Source: Parafrigoribacterium mesophilum
GTDB lineage: Bacteria > Actinomycetota > Actinomycetes > Actinomycetales > Microbacteriaceae
Reading direction: 5' to 3'
Assembly (NCBI RefSeq): GCF_039652555.1
Contig: NZ_JBDJAF010000001.1
Coordinates: 1,364,001 to 1,428,000 of the forward strand
DNA: 64,000 bases
The position numbers and the translations under genes were made by a program. Below, piece after piece: positions 23,791 through 33,202 of this stretch (its first letter is position 1; the number at the start of each line of letters is the position of its first letter). Below the pieces are notes generated by a model, which saw only the letters and a list, made by a program, of their open reading frames with translations, did no database searches and had not been told where the DNA came from.

Positions 23791-24421
23791 GTGACATCCG
23801 TTCTGCCAAGCCGCGTGGTGGTGCGGCCGAAAGCATCGCTGCTGCGCAACGTCCTCTCCTCCGTGGTGCTGTTCTCGCTGCCGCTCTACGGTGCGCTGTA
23901 CGTTCTGGGGGGTGTCGCGAGGCTCTTGGCTTGTGGTGCTCGCCAGCCAGTGCATCGGCATCGCGCTGTGTGCGTTGGTGCGGGTGCGTTATCGCGCGAT
24001 CTCGGTCGCGGTATCCGAGACGAGCATCGACGAGCAGGGCTTGTTCTTCCGCCAAAGCTGCCCCTTGGGGGCGGTTTACCGGGTGATCCTCGCCGAAATC
24101 TATCGTTCATCGTCGGCTGAGACCTGGCACGAACTGCTGGTCACGGACGCCGAGAACAAGCGCCTGTTGCGGATGCGTGGTGTGTTCTGGGGCGAATCGG
24201 AAATACGTCGTGTCGCTGCGGCCATCCCCCTTCCGCTGACCGAAATACCGGAGCCGGTGACCCGGCGCATGTTCGTAACGGCACATCCCGAGAGCGTCGA
24301 CTGGTATGAGAGAAGTCGAACCCTGGCGGCTCTCGGTCTCTGTGCCGCGCTGATCGCCGCTATCGGCATCGTCGTCGGCCTGATGGCCCTCGCCGGTGTT
24401 CCCGTCGGCGGCGCGACGTAG
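23791..24421 (+). pseudogene. membrane protein with PH-like domain, interrupted by a frameshift at a G6 run
   Basis: Two overlapping frames form one protein. The first starts at the GTG at 23791 and reads RVVVRPKASLLRNVLSSVVL and FSLPLYGALYVLGG; at the run of six G near 23908-23913 the sense frame moves to SRGSWLVVLASQCIGIALCA and continues to 24421. Five G instead of six would join them. The product would have two N-terminal helices, a bacterial PH-like beta domain (ISVAVSETSIDEQGLFFRQ, then RLLRMRGVFWGESEIRR) and one C-terminal helix. It may be a real mutation or a sequencing error. Function unknown. Confidence 0.7.
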
Positions 24422-24435
24422 GGAACCGCTTCAGG

Positions 24436-26121
24436 TCAGCGGCGCCGCAAAGTGCCAAAGATGCCTTTGACCACGGAAGTGACGATGGCCCGGCCCTGAC
24501 GGGAACCGAGGAAATCGGTGAGGGGATTAGATGCCTTCTCCGGCGGGCGCCGTTTCGGGGCCGGTGCGGGCGGATGCGCTTTCTCCATGTCCCGCCGCAT
24601 CCGCTCGAATTCTTCGCCAGCATCCGGCGCATTCTCCTGCGCCGCAGCCGCCGCCGCGTCGAGCTTCCGGCCGAGGATTTCGCGGGCGGACTCCGGATCG
24701 ATCGGCGTACCGTATTTCGCTTGCAGCGGGGAGGCGGCGATGGTAGCCGCAATCGCGGCGGCCGGTGAGGGATCCATCGAACCCTGCGGGGCACGCAGCC
24801 GGGTCCAGGCGACCGGCGTCGGGGCGCCCTTCTCGCTCATCACCGTGACAATCGCCTCACCGATGGCCAATTGCGTGAGCACCTCCTCTAGGTCGTAACC
24901 GGAGGTCGGGTACGTCGACACCGTGGCGCGGAGCGCTTTGGCGGCATCCGGCGTGTGCGCCCGAAGCTGATGCTGGATGCGCGACCCCAACTGCGCGAGA
25001 ACGTCTTCGGGAACGTCTTTGGGGGTCTGGGTCACGAAAACAATGCCGACACCCTTGGATCGGATCAGGCGCACGGTCTGGAGGATCGCGGCGAGGAAGT
25101 CCTTGGAGGCGTCTTTGAACAGCAGGTGAGCCTCATCGAAGAAGAAGACCAGCTTGGGCCGGTCGGTATCGCCCACCTCCGGAAGGTCGTTGAAGAGATC
25201 CGCGAGCATCCACATCAGGAAGGTTGAGAACAGCGCGGGCTTATCCTGCACTCCCGGCACCTCGAGCAGGCTGATCACGCCGCGGCCGTCCGCTGCGCTC
25301 CGCACGAACTCGGCGGTGTCGATCTCGGGCTCACCGAAAAACACGTCGGCACCCTGGTCGGCGAACGCGATTAGTTCGCGCAGGATGACGCCGACCGTCG
25401 CCGGGGAGAGTCCGCCGAGCTCGCGCAGCTCGCTCTTGCCCTCGTCGGCCAGCCAGGTGAGGACGGCACGCAGGTCGGTGAGGTCCACCAGCGGCAGTCC
25501 GGCGTTAGCGGCATAGTGGAACACGAGTGAAAGCGAGGATTCCTGCGTGGCGTTCAACCCGAGCACCTTGGACAGCAGGATCGGCCCGAACCCGGACAGA
25601 GTCACCCGCACCGGCACTCCGGCCCCGGTGCCGCCGAGGCTGAAATATTCGGTGGGAAAGCTGGCGCCGGACCAGTCTTGCCCGATGCCGGCGGTACGGG
25701 CGAGCAGCTTGTCGCTGGGGGTGCCGGGGGTGGCCACGCCGGACAGGTCACCCTTGATGTCGGCGGCGAACACCGGGACTCCGGCCGTGGAGAGTTGCTC
25801 GGCCAGCACCTGCAGCGTTCGGGTCTTGCCGGTTCCGGTGGCGCCGGCGACAAGCGCGTGCCGGTTGAGCATGGCGATCGGGATACGTACCTGTATCTCG
25901 GGCAACGCCTCGCCGTTGACCAGCGCCCCGATCTCGAGCACGTCCCCGTCAAAGGCGTAACCCGCTCGAATGGCGTCCACGTCGAGTGGGGAAAGCGGGA
26001 CGGTCTGCCTGGCTGGTTCGGCGCCATCGGCCTGCGCCCGTTCGAGGGCCGCTTCCGCATCAGCCAGTGCCTTCTTCGCCGCCTCGACGCGCGCCGCTGC
26101 ATCCGTCATGGCGATCAGCAT
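24436..26121 (-). CDS. HerA-like/DUF853 ATPase
   Basis: A 561-residue P-loop ATPase of the HerA-like DUF853 family. A coiled-coil-like N-terminus (RVEAAKKALADAEAALERAQ) is followed by Walker A GATGTGKT at 93-100, Walker B LVFFFDEAHLLF, a sensor region FVTQTPKDVPEDVLAQLG and the RIQHQLRAHTPDAAKALRAT arginine-finger region. The C-terminus has a charged linker and RQGRAIVTSVVKGIFG. A DNA-translocating role is inferred from family. The frame remains open far upstream, but that part is shadow of the PAP2 gene; the ATG at 26121 with GAAGG about 10 nt upstream is chosen, with 26109 as an alternative. Confidence 0.88.
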   Translation of the reverse strand: MLIAMTDAAARVEAAKKALADAEAALERAQADGAEPARQTVPLSPLDVDAIRAGYAFDGDVLEIGALVNGEALPEIQVRIPIAMLNRHALVAGATGTGKTRTLQVLAEQLSTAGVPVFAADIKGDLSGVATPGTPSDKLLARTAGIGQDWSGASFPTEYFSLGGTGAGVPVRVTLSGFGPILLSKVLGLNATQESSLSLVFHYAANAGLPLVDLTDLRAVLTWLADEGKSELRELGGLSPATVGVILRELIAFADQGADVFFGEPEIDTAEFVRSAADGRGVISLLEVPGVQDKPALFSTFLMWMLADLFNDLPEVGDTDRPKLVFFFDEAHLLFKDASKDFLAAILQTVRLIRSKGVGIVFVTQTPKDVPEDVLAQLGSRIQHQLRAHTPDAAKALRATVSTYPTSGYDLEEVLTQLAIGEAIVTVMSEKGAPTPVAWTRLRAPQGSMDPSPAAAIAATIAASPLQAKYGTPIDPESAREILGRKLDAAAAAAQENAPDAGEEFERMRRDMEKAHPPAPAPKRRPPEKASNPLTDFLGSRQGRAIVTSVVKGIFGTLRRR

Positions 26122-26219
26122 AGGCGAGGAGCCTTCGCGTGTCTGCCCCTTGCGCGACTGTTTCTGTTCCGGCTGTTTGTTCCCGGCGCAACGGAAACTA
26201 CTAGCCGGAATGGGAACTA

Positions 26220-26894
26220 TTACCGGAGATGTTCGGCCTCGCGTCGCAGTCGGTCCGCCAGGGGGGCCCAGACCATGATGGCGACGGCGACGCCCAGCAT
26301 AAGACCGCCGATGGTGTCCGTCAGCCAGTGCACCCCCAGGTAGGTGCGGCTGAGCATCATCAGCAGTGTGTAAGCCGCCCCGGTCAACCACACCCAGGTT
26401 CGCCAGAAGATGATGCACATCACTGCCGCCATTGTGGCGGCGTTCGCGACGTGCCCGGACGGGAACGAACCGGTGTCGATTTGCACCAACTTGTCCAAGG
26501 GACGGGCCCGCCCGAGCAGCTGTTTGAGCACCTGCACCAGGATGGCGCTGGCCGCGATGGAGGTGCCGAAGAAGATTGCCGCTTTCCAGCGACTGGCCAG
26601 GCAGAGCGCTCCGATGACCACGATGGGTACGACCACGACCGCGAACCATCCGCCCCCGAGGAAGTTCATGATCAGAGCCGGCACTTCCCCGAGCGGAGTG
26701 CGGTATTCGAGCATCTCTCCCATCCACTCGGTGTCGATGCTTGGGGCGGCGTGGCGGGCAGCCAGAAGCACTCCACTCACCGTGATCAGCAGCAGCGCAA
26801 CCGCGGAACTGACCAGCGGCCACATTCGGGAAACCCGCCGGGTGGTGATCGGCGATGGCGCCGCGGTGCCCCCACTGGTGTGCCGTTCGGTCAT
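26220..26894 (-). CDS. PAP2-family membrane phosphatase
   Basis: A 224-residue membrane protein with about six helices and the full acid phosphatase motif: Lys124-X6-Arg131-Pro132 in KQLLGRARP, PSGH at 145-148, and Ser182-Arg183 with His189 and Asp193 in SRTYLGVHWLTD. Members remove phosphate from undecaprenyl diphosphate or other lipid phosphates at the outer face of the membrane. It is upstream of the HerA-like gene on the same strand with a 98-bp gap. Nothing in the context fixes the substrate. Confidence 0.88.
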   Translation of the reverse strand: MTERHTSGGTAAPSPITTRRVSRMWPLVSSAVALLLITVSGVLLAARHAAPSIDTEWMGEMLEYRTPLGEVPALIMNFLGGGWFAVVVVPIVVIGALCLASRWKAAIFFGTSIAASAILVQVLKQLLGRARPLDKLVQIDTGSFPSGHVANAATMAAVMCIIFWRTWVWLTGAAYTLLMMLSRTYLGVHWLTDTIGGLMLGVAVAIMVWAPLADRLRREAEHLR

Positions 26895-26953
26895 GTCGCC
26901 AGACTAGGCGCCACTCCCTTCACGACAGCCGCAAGTTCGCCGCGCTCCTCGGA

Positions 26954-26981
26954 GAGCCGCTCGATCGGTTCGAGGCGGCTC
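26954..26981 (-). terminator. hairpin downstream of the GH51 operon
   Basis: GAGCCG-CTCGA and TCGAG-(G)-CGGCTC make an 11-bp stem with one bulged base and the five-base loop TCGGT. It lies 43 bp after the GH51 stop codon in the direction of transcription and before the PAP2 start. No U-run follows, so it could be a weak terminator or a 3'-end stabilising structure. Confidence 0.5.
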
Positions 26982-27023
26982 CTCACCCCGTTGTCCGTCG
27001 ACCCCGTCGCGCGCGCTCGTTCG

Positions 27024-28535
27024 TCATCGCAGCGTCACCGCCGTCCAGGAGACAGGCGGGAGTGTGATGTGCAGTTCCCCATCGGCGAGCTCAGCGGTGC
27101 CATTCGGCTTCAGTCCCACTCGTTCGGGATCGGACAGTGTATTAGCCGCGTGGATGTCATCGTCGCAGAGACTCTCGGCGTTGACGACCGACACATTCCC
27201 GAGAATGCTCGTGTCGATCACGATCGCCACTGGCTCATCCATGCTGCGGTTGACCAGAAAGACCGCGGTGTCGCCGGTCACATCGTCGTGCGTCGCGACA
27301 GCGTCGACCACGGGGACGACGCCGTGAAGTTCCGACTGGTATGTCGGGCAGTCAAGCTTGAGCTCAAGCGTGACTCCCCGCGCCAGGCGCGATGTGACCG
27401 CGAACGGGAAGAACGTCGTTTGCCGCCACGCCCCACCCCCCGGCTCGGTCATGATCGGGGCGATGACGTTTACCAATTGCGCTACGCTCGCCGCGGTCAC
27501 TCGATCGGCGTGTCTGATGAGTGAGATCAGAAGATTGCCGAAGACGACGGCATCCACGACCGAGTAGACGTCCTCGAGCAGGCGGGGCGCTACGGGCCAC
27601 TGCTGAGGATCGGTGATCCGGTCTACCGCGGCGTAGCGGGAGTGGTACCAGATGTTCCACTCATCGAAGGAGATGTTGATGGTCTTGTCGCTATCTCGGA
27701 CCGCCTTAACATGGTCGACCGCGGCGATCACCGACTCGATGAACCGGTCCATGTTGACCGCTGAGGCTAGGAAGCTCGCGTAATCGCCTTCGATCGGTTC
27801 GTAATAGGCATGACAGGAAATGTAGTCGACCTCGTCGTAGGTCTCCTCAAGAATGATCCGTTCCCAGGTGCCGAACAACGGCATCTGAGCGCTCGAGCTG
27901 CCGCAGACCACAAGTTCCAGTGCTGGGTCAATCTGGCGCATCGCACGGGCTGTCTTCACTGCGACGCGCGCATAGTCGCGAGGTGTCCCGTGACCGAGTT
28001 GCCACGGTCCGTCCATTTCGTTGCCGAGGCACCAGATGCGGATGTCGTACGGTTCAATCGCTCCGTTCGCGATTCGGCGATCCGACAGTTCGGTGCCGCA
28101 GCGCACGTTCGCGTACTCGAGCACATCGAGCGCCTCCTGCACTCCCCGCGTGCCGAGGTTCACGGCGTACATGAGCTCTCCGTCAACCTTGCTCAGCCAG
28201 CGGGAGAACTCGTCGAGCCCGATCTCGTTGGTCTCCACCGAATGCCACGCCAAATCAAGCCGGCGGGGGCGCTGTGATCGTTCGCCGACACCGTCCTCCC
28301 ACCGGTAGCCGGAGACAAAATTGCCGCCCGGGTACCGGATGGTCGTAGCACCCAACTCCTTCACCAGGGCGATGACGTCGCGGCGGAAGCCGTCCTCATC
28401 GGCGTCCGGATGATCGGGCTCGTAGATTCCCCCGTAGACGCAGCGTCCGAGGTGCTCGACAAAGGAGCCGAACAGGCGGCGGTTGACAGGACCGACCACG
28501 AAATGGGGGTCGATGGTGAGATGTGCGGAGATCAC
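27024..28535 (-). CDS. alpha-L-arabinofuranosidase, GH51
   Basis: A 503-residue cytoplasmic retaining glycosidase that releases L-arabinose from arabino-oligosaccharides and arabinoxylan fragments. Acid/base Glu173 lies in CLGNEMDGPWQLGH and nucleophile Glu292 in ISFDEWNIWYHSR; the N-terminal GSFVEHLGRCVYGGIYEPDH and IRYPGGNFVSGYRWEDGVG are typical of bacterial GH51. No signal peptide. The GTG at 28535 with CGAGGAA just before it is chosen, since the frame further upstream is shadow. It is the last gene of the operon with an ABC importer, so substrate is hydrolysed after uptake. Confidence 0.95.
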   Translation of the reverse strand: MISAHLTIDPHFVVGPVNRRLFGSFVEHLGRCVYGGIYEPDHPDADEDGFRRDVIALVKELGATTIRYPGGNFVSGYRWEDGVGERSQRPRRLDLAWHSVETNEIGLDEFSRWLSKVDGELMYAVNLGTRGVQEALDVLEYANVRCGTELSDRRIANGAIEPYDIRIWCLGNEMDGPWQLGHGTPRDYARVAVKTARAMRQIDPALELVVCGSSSAQMPLFGTWERIILEETYDEVDYISCHAYYEPIEGDYASFLASAVNMDRFIESVIAAVDHVKAVRDSDKTINISFDEWNIWYHSRYAAVDRITDPQQWPVAPRLLEDVYSVVDAVVFGNLLISLIRHADRVTAASVAQLVNVIAPIMTEPGGGAWRQTTFFPFAVTSRLARGVTLELKLDCPTYQSELHGVVPVVDAVATHDDVTGDTAVFLVNRSMDEPVAIVIDTSILGNVSVVNAESLCDDDIHAANTLSDPERVGLKPNGTAELADGELHITLPPVSWTAVTLR

Positions 28536-28585
28536 GTTTCCTCGAAGGGTTAGATGCTGGAAAGTCGGGGGCGGGGAGGCCGGAG

Positions 28586-29467
28586 CTACTTGAGACTTCC
28601 GATCGCGAGCCCTCCTTGCCAATAGCGCTGGAGGGATAAGAAGGCAATGATCAGAGGAATGACGGAGACCAGCGAGCCGAGGATGATGATGCTCCACAGA
28701 CTCTCTCCACCCGCGGCGCCGTACGTGGAAGCTGTGGACTGCCACAGCCCAATTCCCACCGTAACCGGGAAGAGCCGGTTGTCCGACAGCATCGCGAGCG
28801 GCAGGAAGTAGTTGTTCCACGACGACACGACAGACAGCAGCAGCACCGTGACGATCGCCGGACCCATGAGGGGCAACGCGACCTGGATGAATGTCCTGAA
28901 CTCCCCTGCGCCGTCGACGCGTGCGGCATCCAGGAGCTCATCGGGCACCGCCTCACGGGCGTAGACGTTCATGAGATACACACCGAACGGGTTGAGCAGC
29001 GTCGGGAGGATCACCGACCAGATGGTGTTCGTGATGCCCCACTGGGAGAACAGGATGAAGGTCGGGATGACGAGCGCGGTCATCGGGACCATGACGGCGC
29101 CAAGGAGGATGGAGAACCCGGCGCGGCGTCCGGCAAAGCGGTACTTCGCTAAGCCATAGCCGGCGAGTACCGCCAACACCGTGGCCCCAATCCCGCCGAC
29201 GAACGCGTACAGGGCGGAGTTCAGCAGCCAGTTTGCGAAGATACCTCCGCCGTAGCTGAAGAGCTGCACCATGTTGCCGACGTAATCAATTTTGGTGGCG
29301 AACCACAGCGCGTTCCCACCGCCGAATAGTCCGGCCGAACTCTTCGAGCTGTTCACAATGACCCACCAGAAGGGGATCAGGAAGTAGATGACCAGCAGGC
29401 CGAGCACGATCTGCAGCGGTATATGTCGAGGTCTGCGATGGACGCGCCCGAGCCGTGCGGCACTCAT
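28586..29467 (-). CDS. carbohydrate ABC transporter permease, MalG type
   Basis: A 293-residue inner membrane permease with six helices. The EAA loop is seen as ELLDAARVDGAGEFRTFIQV. Its start overlaps the stop of the preceding permease by 4 bp (ATGA). It pairs with that permease and the binding protein of the GH51 operon; no ATPase gene is present in the operon, so a shared MsiK-type ATPase elsewhere in the genome is expected, as is common in actinobacteria. Confidence 0.92.
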   Translation of the reverse strand: MSAARLGRVHRRPRHIPLQIVLGLLVIYFLIPFWWVIVNSSKSSAGLFGGGNALWFATKIDYVGNMVQLFSYGGGIFANWLLNSALYAFVGGIGATVLAVLAGYGLAKYRFAGRRAGFSILLGAVMVPMTALVIPTFILFSQWGITNTIWSVILPTLLNPFGVYLMNVYAREAVPDELLDAARVDGAGEFRTFIQVALPLMGPAIVTVLLLSVVSSWNNYFLPLAMLSDNRLFPVTVGIGLWQSTASTYGAAGGESLWSIIILGSLVSVIPLIIAFLSLQRYWQGGLAIGSLK

Positions 29468-30399
29468 GAGAGGAAGCTTCCTCGCTTGCGAGTGGCGAAT
29501 AAGAAAATGTAGACGCAGATGAAGACGACGGCGCCGAGCGCAAACGAGATTGCAGAACCGTAGTTGTAGTTCGCCAGTGTGAACGCCTGTTGGTATGCAT
29601 ACAAGTTCGGGGTGAAATCCTCCGGGATTGCTCCGGCCGCGAGTTGCTGCAGGATCTTGGGCTCGTTGAAGAACTGCAACGTTCCGATCAGGGCGAACAC
29701 GAGGATCAGCACGAGCGCTGGCGCCACGAGCGGGATTTTGATCCGGAGGATGATCTGCCAGTGAGAGGCGCCATCTATGCGAGCTGCCTCGTAGAAGGTG
29801 GGGTCGATCCCTTGCAACGCAGCGTAGAGGATGATCATGTAATAGCCGGCCCATTGCCAGGTCACGACGTTCATCAGGCCCCAGAAGATTAACTGCTTGC
29901 TGAGGAAATCCGGCCCCGTCGTACCGAGCGCATTGAAGAAGTCTGCGATTGGGCCGAAGTTCTTGCTGTACAGAAAGCCCCACATCAGCGCGCCGATGAC
30001 GGCAGGGATCGCATATGGCATGAAGATCATGAGTCGCGAGAACCGTGCGAATCTCGTGGTCACCATGTCAAGGATGAGCGCCATGGCGAGTGAGATGGCC
30101 ATCTGGATCGGGATCAGCACCAGCGAGAAGCGGATCACGAACCAGACCCCGTCGACAAAGGACGGATCGCTGAAGGCCTTGGCGTAGTTGCCGAGGAAGA
30201 CGAACCTGGTCCCACCGATCAGCGCCTTCTGGAACGTGCTGAGATAGAACGCGAATCCGAGCGGGAGCACGAGCATGGCGAGGAAGACGATCGCGAACGG
30301 GCCGACGAACAGCCAGCCTGTAAGGTTCTGGCGACGGCTCGTACCGCGACGAGCCCGTCGCGATCCGGCTCCGCGTCGAGCCGGCAGTGTGAAGGTCAT
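29464..30399 (-). CDS. carbohydrate ABC transporter permease, MalF type
   Basis: A 311-residue permease of the MalF/UgpA family. A basic N-terminus (RRGAGSRRARRGTSRRQN) precedes six helices; the EAA loop is FYEAARIDGASHWQIILRI. It follows the binding-protein gene by 74 bp, a gap that contains a strong hairpin, and is coupled to the second permease. Confidence 0.92.
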   Translation of the reverse strand: MTFTLPARRGAGSRRARRGTSRRQNLTGWLFVGPFAIVFLAMLVLPLGFAFYLSTFQKALIGGTRFVFLGNYAKAFSDPSFVDGVWFVIRFSLVLIPIQMAISLAMALILDMVTTRFARFSRLMIFMPYAIPAVIGALMWGFLYSKNFGPIADFFNALGTTGPDFLSKQLIFWGLMNVVTWQWAGYYMIILYAALQGIDPTFYEAARIDGASHWQIILRIKIPLVAPALVLILVFALIGTLQFFNEPKILQQLAAGAIPEDFTPNLYAYQQAFTLANYNYGSAISFALGAVVFICVYIFLFATRKRGSFLS

Positions 30400-30429
30400 G
30401 GATCTTGCTTTCTGGTCGAGGGAGGGGAT

Positions 30430-30463
30430 CGGTGGGCCGCCCCGTCATTCGGCCGGCCCACCG
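30430..30463 (-). promoter_or_regulatory. intercistronic hairpin after the binding-protein gene
   Basis: CGGTGGGCCG (30430-30439) and CGGCCCACCG (30454-30463) form a perfect 10-bp GC-rich stem with a 14-base loop. It sits 10 bp past the stop of the binding-protein gene and before the first permease. No U-run follows, which fits partial termination or protection of the binding-protein message so that this subunit is made in excess. Confidence 0.7.
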
Positions 30464-30473
30464 GGGTCAGGGA

Positions 30474-31814
30474 TCACTTGACAGTGAAACCCTGCTCCTT
30501 CGCATACTTCGCGACATCCGCCTGCAATGCGTCGGCCGCCTGGGATCCGGTGGTGGATCCGTCATTAATCGCGGCGATCTGCTTCGTGAACGCGCTGTAG
30601 AAGTATTGTCCGATCGGCGTATAAGTCATGCCCGTGTAAGCCTTGGCCGCTGGCACGTATACCTCCCTATTGGCCTGCTGGCCATTGAAGAACTTGACTT
30701 TGGCATCAATAAACGCCGGATCGTTCAATACGTTGACGTTGAGTGGGAATATGATCTGGTTCTCCCACCCGTCCTTCAGTGATGCGTCGTCTGCGTAGAC
30801 TCCGAAGGCGACCTTGGCCGCGAGCTTCTGATCCTTCGCCTGCTTGGTCACCGAGAAGGCGGAACCGCCCCAGTTCACCGCTGGGTTGCTCGGGTCCCAC
30901 TTCGGCATCGGAGCCGTCGCCCACACGCCGGCATCGTCGCCCTTGCCCACGCCCGCACCCTGCAGGTAGCCCGGTGCCCACGCGGCCGAGAGGTACGTCG
31001 CGTACTTGCCGCCGATCACACCGGAGATGTATTCCGGGGTGAACTGGTCTTGCGTGCCCACCAGACCCTTCGACACGAGCCCTGCCCAGTAGTCGAGCAC
31101 CTGTTTGGTGGCGTCGTCGTTCAGTTTGATCCCGATCTCGCCCTTGTTGGCGGGGTCATAGGTGAACGGCTGCGCGCGGTTCTGGTACAGCAGCGCCGTG
31201 ACATAGGCGGCCTGGTTCGCGGGGAAATCGCCGAACAACGGTCCGCCGGCATCCTTCACCTTTTGTGCCGCGGCCTCGTATTCCACCCACGTGGTCGGGG
31301 GCGTAATACCGTACTTGTCGAAGATGTCCTTGCGGTAGATCATCCCCATCGGACCACCGTCGATCGGGGCACCGTAAACACCGTCGCCGACCGAGACATC
31401 CTTCCAGGCGCCGTCGCTAAAGTTTGCTTTGACGTCCTTAAAGCCAAGGTCCCTGAGGTCCACGAGGGCGTCCTGAACTTGGTAGGTCGGAATCCGGTCC
31501 GCTTCCAGCATGACGACGTCGGGAGCCCCGCTGCCTGCGGAGATCGCCGTCTGGAACTTGTCGTACTCATCGCCTCCGGCACCGGCGTTCGTCCAGCACA
31601 CCTGGACGTCGTCGTGCTGCTTATTGAAGTTGTCGACGACGAGTTCGGTGTTGGGATACCAGGCCCACAGCGTTACCACCGGTGCGTCTTTCTTGGTGAT
31701 CTTGTTGGTGCAGTTGGCCGCCTCATTACCTTCCGTGGCTCCGCCGGAACAGCCGGCGAGCGTACCTGCGACCATGAGCGCCGCAAGGGCGGCGATGACT
31801 TTCTTGGTCTTCAC
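30474..31814 (-). CDS. ABC transporter sugar-binding lipoprotein (arabino-oligosaccharide module)
   Basis: A 446-residue family 1 extracellular solute-binding protein. Signal peptide VIAALAALMVAGTLAGC with lipobox Cys22, then TLWAWYPNTELVVDNFNKQH, a typical N-lobe start, and YAKEQGFTVK at the C-terminus. The GTG at 31814 is chosen because AAAGGA lies 8 nt upstream and it begins right at the signal peptide. It is the first gene of the operon with two permeases and GH51, divergent from a LacI regulator, so arabinose-containing oligosaccharides are the likely ligand. Confidence 0.92.
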   Translation of the reverse strand: MKTKKVIAALAALMVAGTLAGCSGGATEGNEAANCTNKITKKDAPVVTLWAWYPNTELVVDNFNKQHDDVQVCWTNAGAGGDEYDKFQTAISAGSGAPDVVMLEADRIPTYQVQDALVDLRDLGFKDVKANFSDGAWKDVSVGDGVYGAPIDGGPMGMIYRKDIFDKYGITPPTTWVEYEAAAQKVKDAGGPLFGDFPANQAAYVTALLYQNRAQPFTYDPANKGEIGIKLNDDATKQVLDYWAGLVSKGLVGTQDQFTPEYISGVIGGKYATYLSAAWAPGYLQGAGVGKGDDAGVWATAPMPKWDPSNPAVNWGGSAFSVTKQAKDQKLAAKVAFGVYADDASLKDGWENQIIFPLNVNVLNDPAFIDAKVKFFNGQQANREVYVPAAKAYTGMTYTPIGQYFYSAFTKQIAAINDGSTTGSQAADALQADVAKYAKEQGFTVK

Positions 31815-31901
31815 TGATCCATTCCTTTCGATGCTTGGACATGTTCGGTGCACCGCGAAGCGAACAGATAGCTATGGCCGTCAGCTTCGACAACCATCGC
31901 G

Positions 31902-31930
31902 ATCATGTAGGGGTTGTTCGCGATATGCAA
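31902..31930 (-). promoter_or_regulatory. candidate promoter of the GH51 importer operon
   Basis: On the minus strand TTGCAT (31930-31925) and CATGAT (31907-31902) are 17 bp apart and read toward the binding-protein gene. The -35 element overlaps the first LacI-type palindrome, so repressor binding would block it. Both boxes are imperfect matches to the consensus. Confidence 0.45.
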
Positions 31931-31950
31931 CGTTGTACTACAACGTTGTA
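31926..31950. promoter_or_regulatory. tandem LacI-type operators
   Basis: Two copies of the palindrome CAACGTTG, at 31928-31935 and 31941-31948, are spaced 13 bp centre to centre. The second is a perfect 12-bp palindrome (TACAACGTTGTA); the first has one mismatch. They lie in the 285-bp divergent region between the binding-protein gene and the LacI gene. The rest of this region shows no open reading frame or repeat. Confidence 0.75.
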
Positions 31951-32099
31951 GATCGACTATGGCTAACCTTGATCGGGGTGTCAAGCATTTCCAGAAATCT
32001 TCTGGCTGCGAACCTTCAGGGCCGGACCGTGCTCGTGCCGTGCCCTGTCGCTACAGTGAACTGCAACGCAACCTATGGAGCCCGAACAAGAGGAGCCGC

Positions 32100-33173
32100 A
32101 TGGTGTCAACCCTGCACGACGTGGCTCGTATCGCCGGCGTCTCGATCAAGACCGTTTCTAATGTTGTGAATGACTACCCGCACGTTCGCGCCGCCACGCG
32201 AGACAAGGTACTCGCGGCGATCGCCGAACTGGGCTATCGGCCCAATCTTTCGGCACGAGGTCTCCGCTCAGGAAAGACGGGCGTGATCGGGCTTGCAATT
32301 CCGGAGTTACGCCAAAACTACTTCGCCGAGCTGGCCGACACGATCATCCGGGCGGCACGCCGCCATAACGTCGACGTGGTTATCGACCAGACGGGCGCCA
32401 CACGGGAGGGTGAGCTGGCCATCCTTTCCGGCAAGCGGCTGCGGCTCACCGACGGTATCCTGTTCAGCCCTGAACGTCTCGGGCAGGAGGACATCGACCT
32501 CCTCAACGTCGATTTTCCCCTCGTCTTACTCGGCGAGCGGATGTTCGGTGGGCCGACCGATCATGTGACGATGGCGAACGTCGAGTCAGCTCGTGCCGCG
32601 ATGGATCATCTTCTCGGCATCGGCCGGCGCCGTATTGCCGTCATCGGAGCCCACCCGATCAACCAAAACGACATCCGGTCAGCGAACTTGCGCATTCGCG
32701 GATACCGGGAAGCTCTCGAGGCGGCGGGACTCAGTTACGACCCCGCGCTCGTCCGCGTAGCGGCACCGTGGCACAGAGAAAACGGCGCAGCGGCAATGCG
32801 CGGCCTACTGCAAGACGGCATTCCGTTCGACGCGGTGTTCACCCTGAACGACACACTCGGCCTAGGCGCCCTGCGAGCACTCGGTGAAGCAGGCGTGCGA
32901 GTGCCGCAGGACGTCGCGGTCATCGGCTTCGACAACATCGATGAAGCCCGGTTCTCGTTGCCATCACTCTCAAGCGTCGAACCGGGACGGGACCAGATCG
33001 CTCAGGTTGCTGTGGATCTGCTCATCGAGCGGATCCACGAAAAGGGCGACCGGCAACCCCCACGAGAGATTCTGGCGGACTACCACGTCGTCGGGCGCGA
33101 ATCGACAGGATTCTCTGAGCCCCTGGAGCTTGCCGAACCGGCAGCTGCGGTCGGCCCTCTTGAAGCAGGCTGA
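32100..33173 (+). CDS. LacI-family repressor of the GH51/arabino-oligosaccharide operon
   Basis: A 357-residue transcription factor. Helix-turn-helix VSTLHDVARIAGVSIKTVSN, hinge LRSGKTGVIG, and a periplasmic-binding-protein-like effector domain ending in SVEPGRDQIAQVAVDLLIER. ATG at 32100 follows AGAGGAG. It is divergent from the GH51 importer operon and adjacent to two palindromic operators, so it most likely represses that operon until an arabinose-containing sugar binds. The effector identity is inferred from the neighbours. Confidence 0.92.
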   Translation: MVSTLHDVARIAGVSIKTVSNVVNDYPHVRAATRDKVLAAIAELGYRPNLSARGLRSGKTGVIGLAIPELRQNYFAELADTIIRAARRHNVDVVIDQTGATREGELAILSGKRLRLTDGILFSPERLGQEDIDLLNVDFPLVLLGERMFGGPTDHVTMANVESARAAMDHLLGIGRRRIAVIGAHPINQNDIRSANLRIRGYREALEAAGLSYDPALVRVAAPWHRENGAAAMRGLLQDGIPFDAVFTLNDTLGLGALRALGEAGVRVPQDVAVIGFDNIDEARFSLPSLSSVEPGRDQIAQVAVDLLIERIHEKGDRQPPREILADYHVVGRESTGFSEPLELAEPAAAVGPLEAG

Positions 33174-33202
33174 CTGGCTCGGCGACATGTCGCCTCGCGT
33201 CG

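Noticed and set aside
26122..26823. In-frame upstream extension of the HerA-like ATPase
   Set aside because: The stretch overlaps the PAP2 gene in another frame on the same strand and lacks any domain; the downstream ATG fits the family length.
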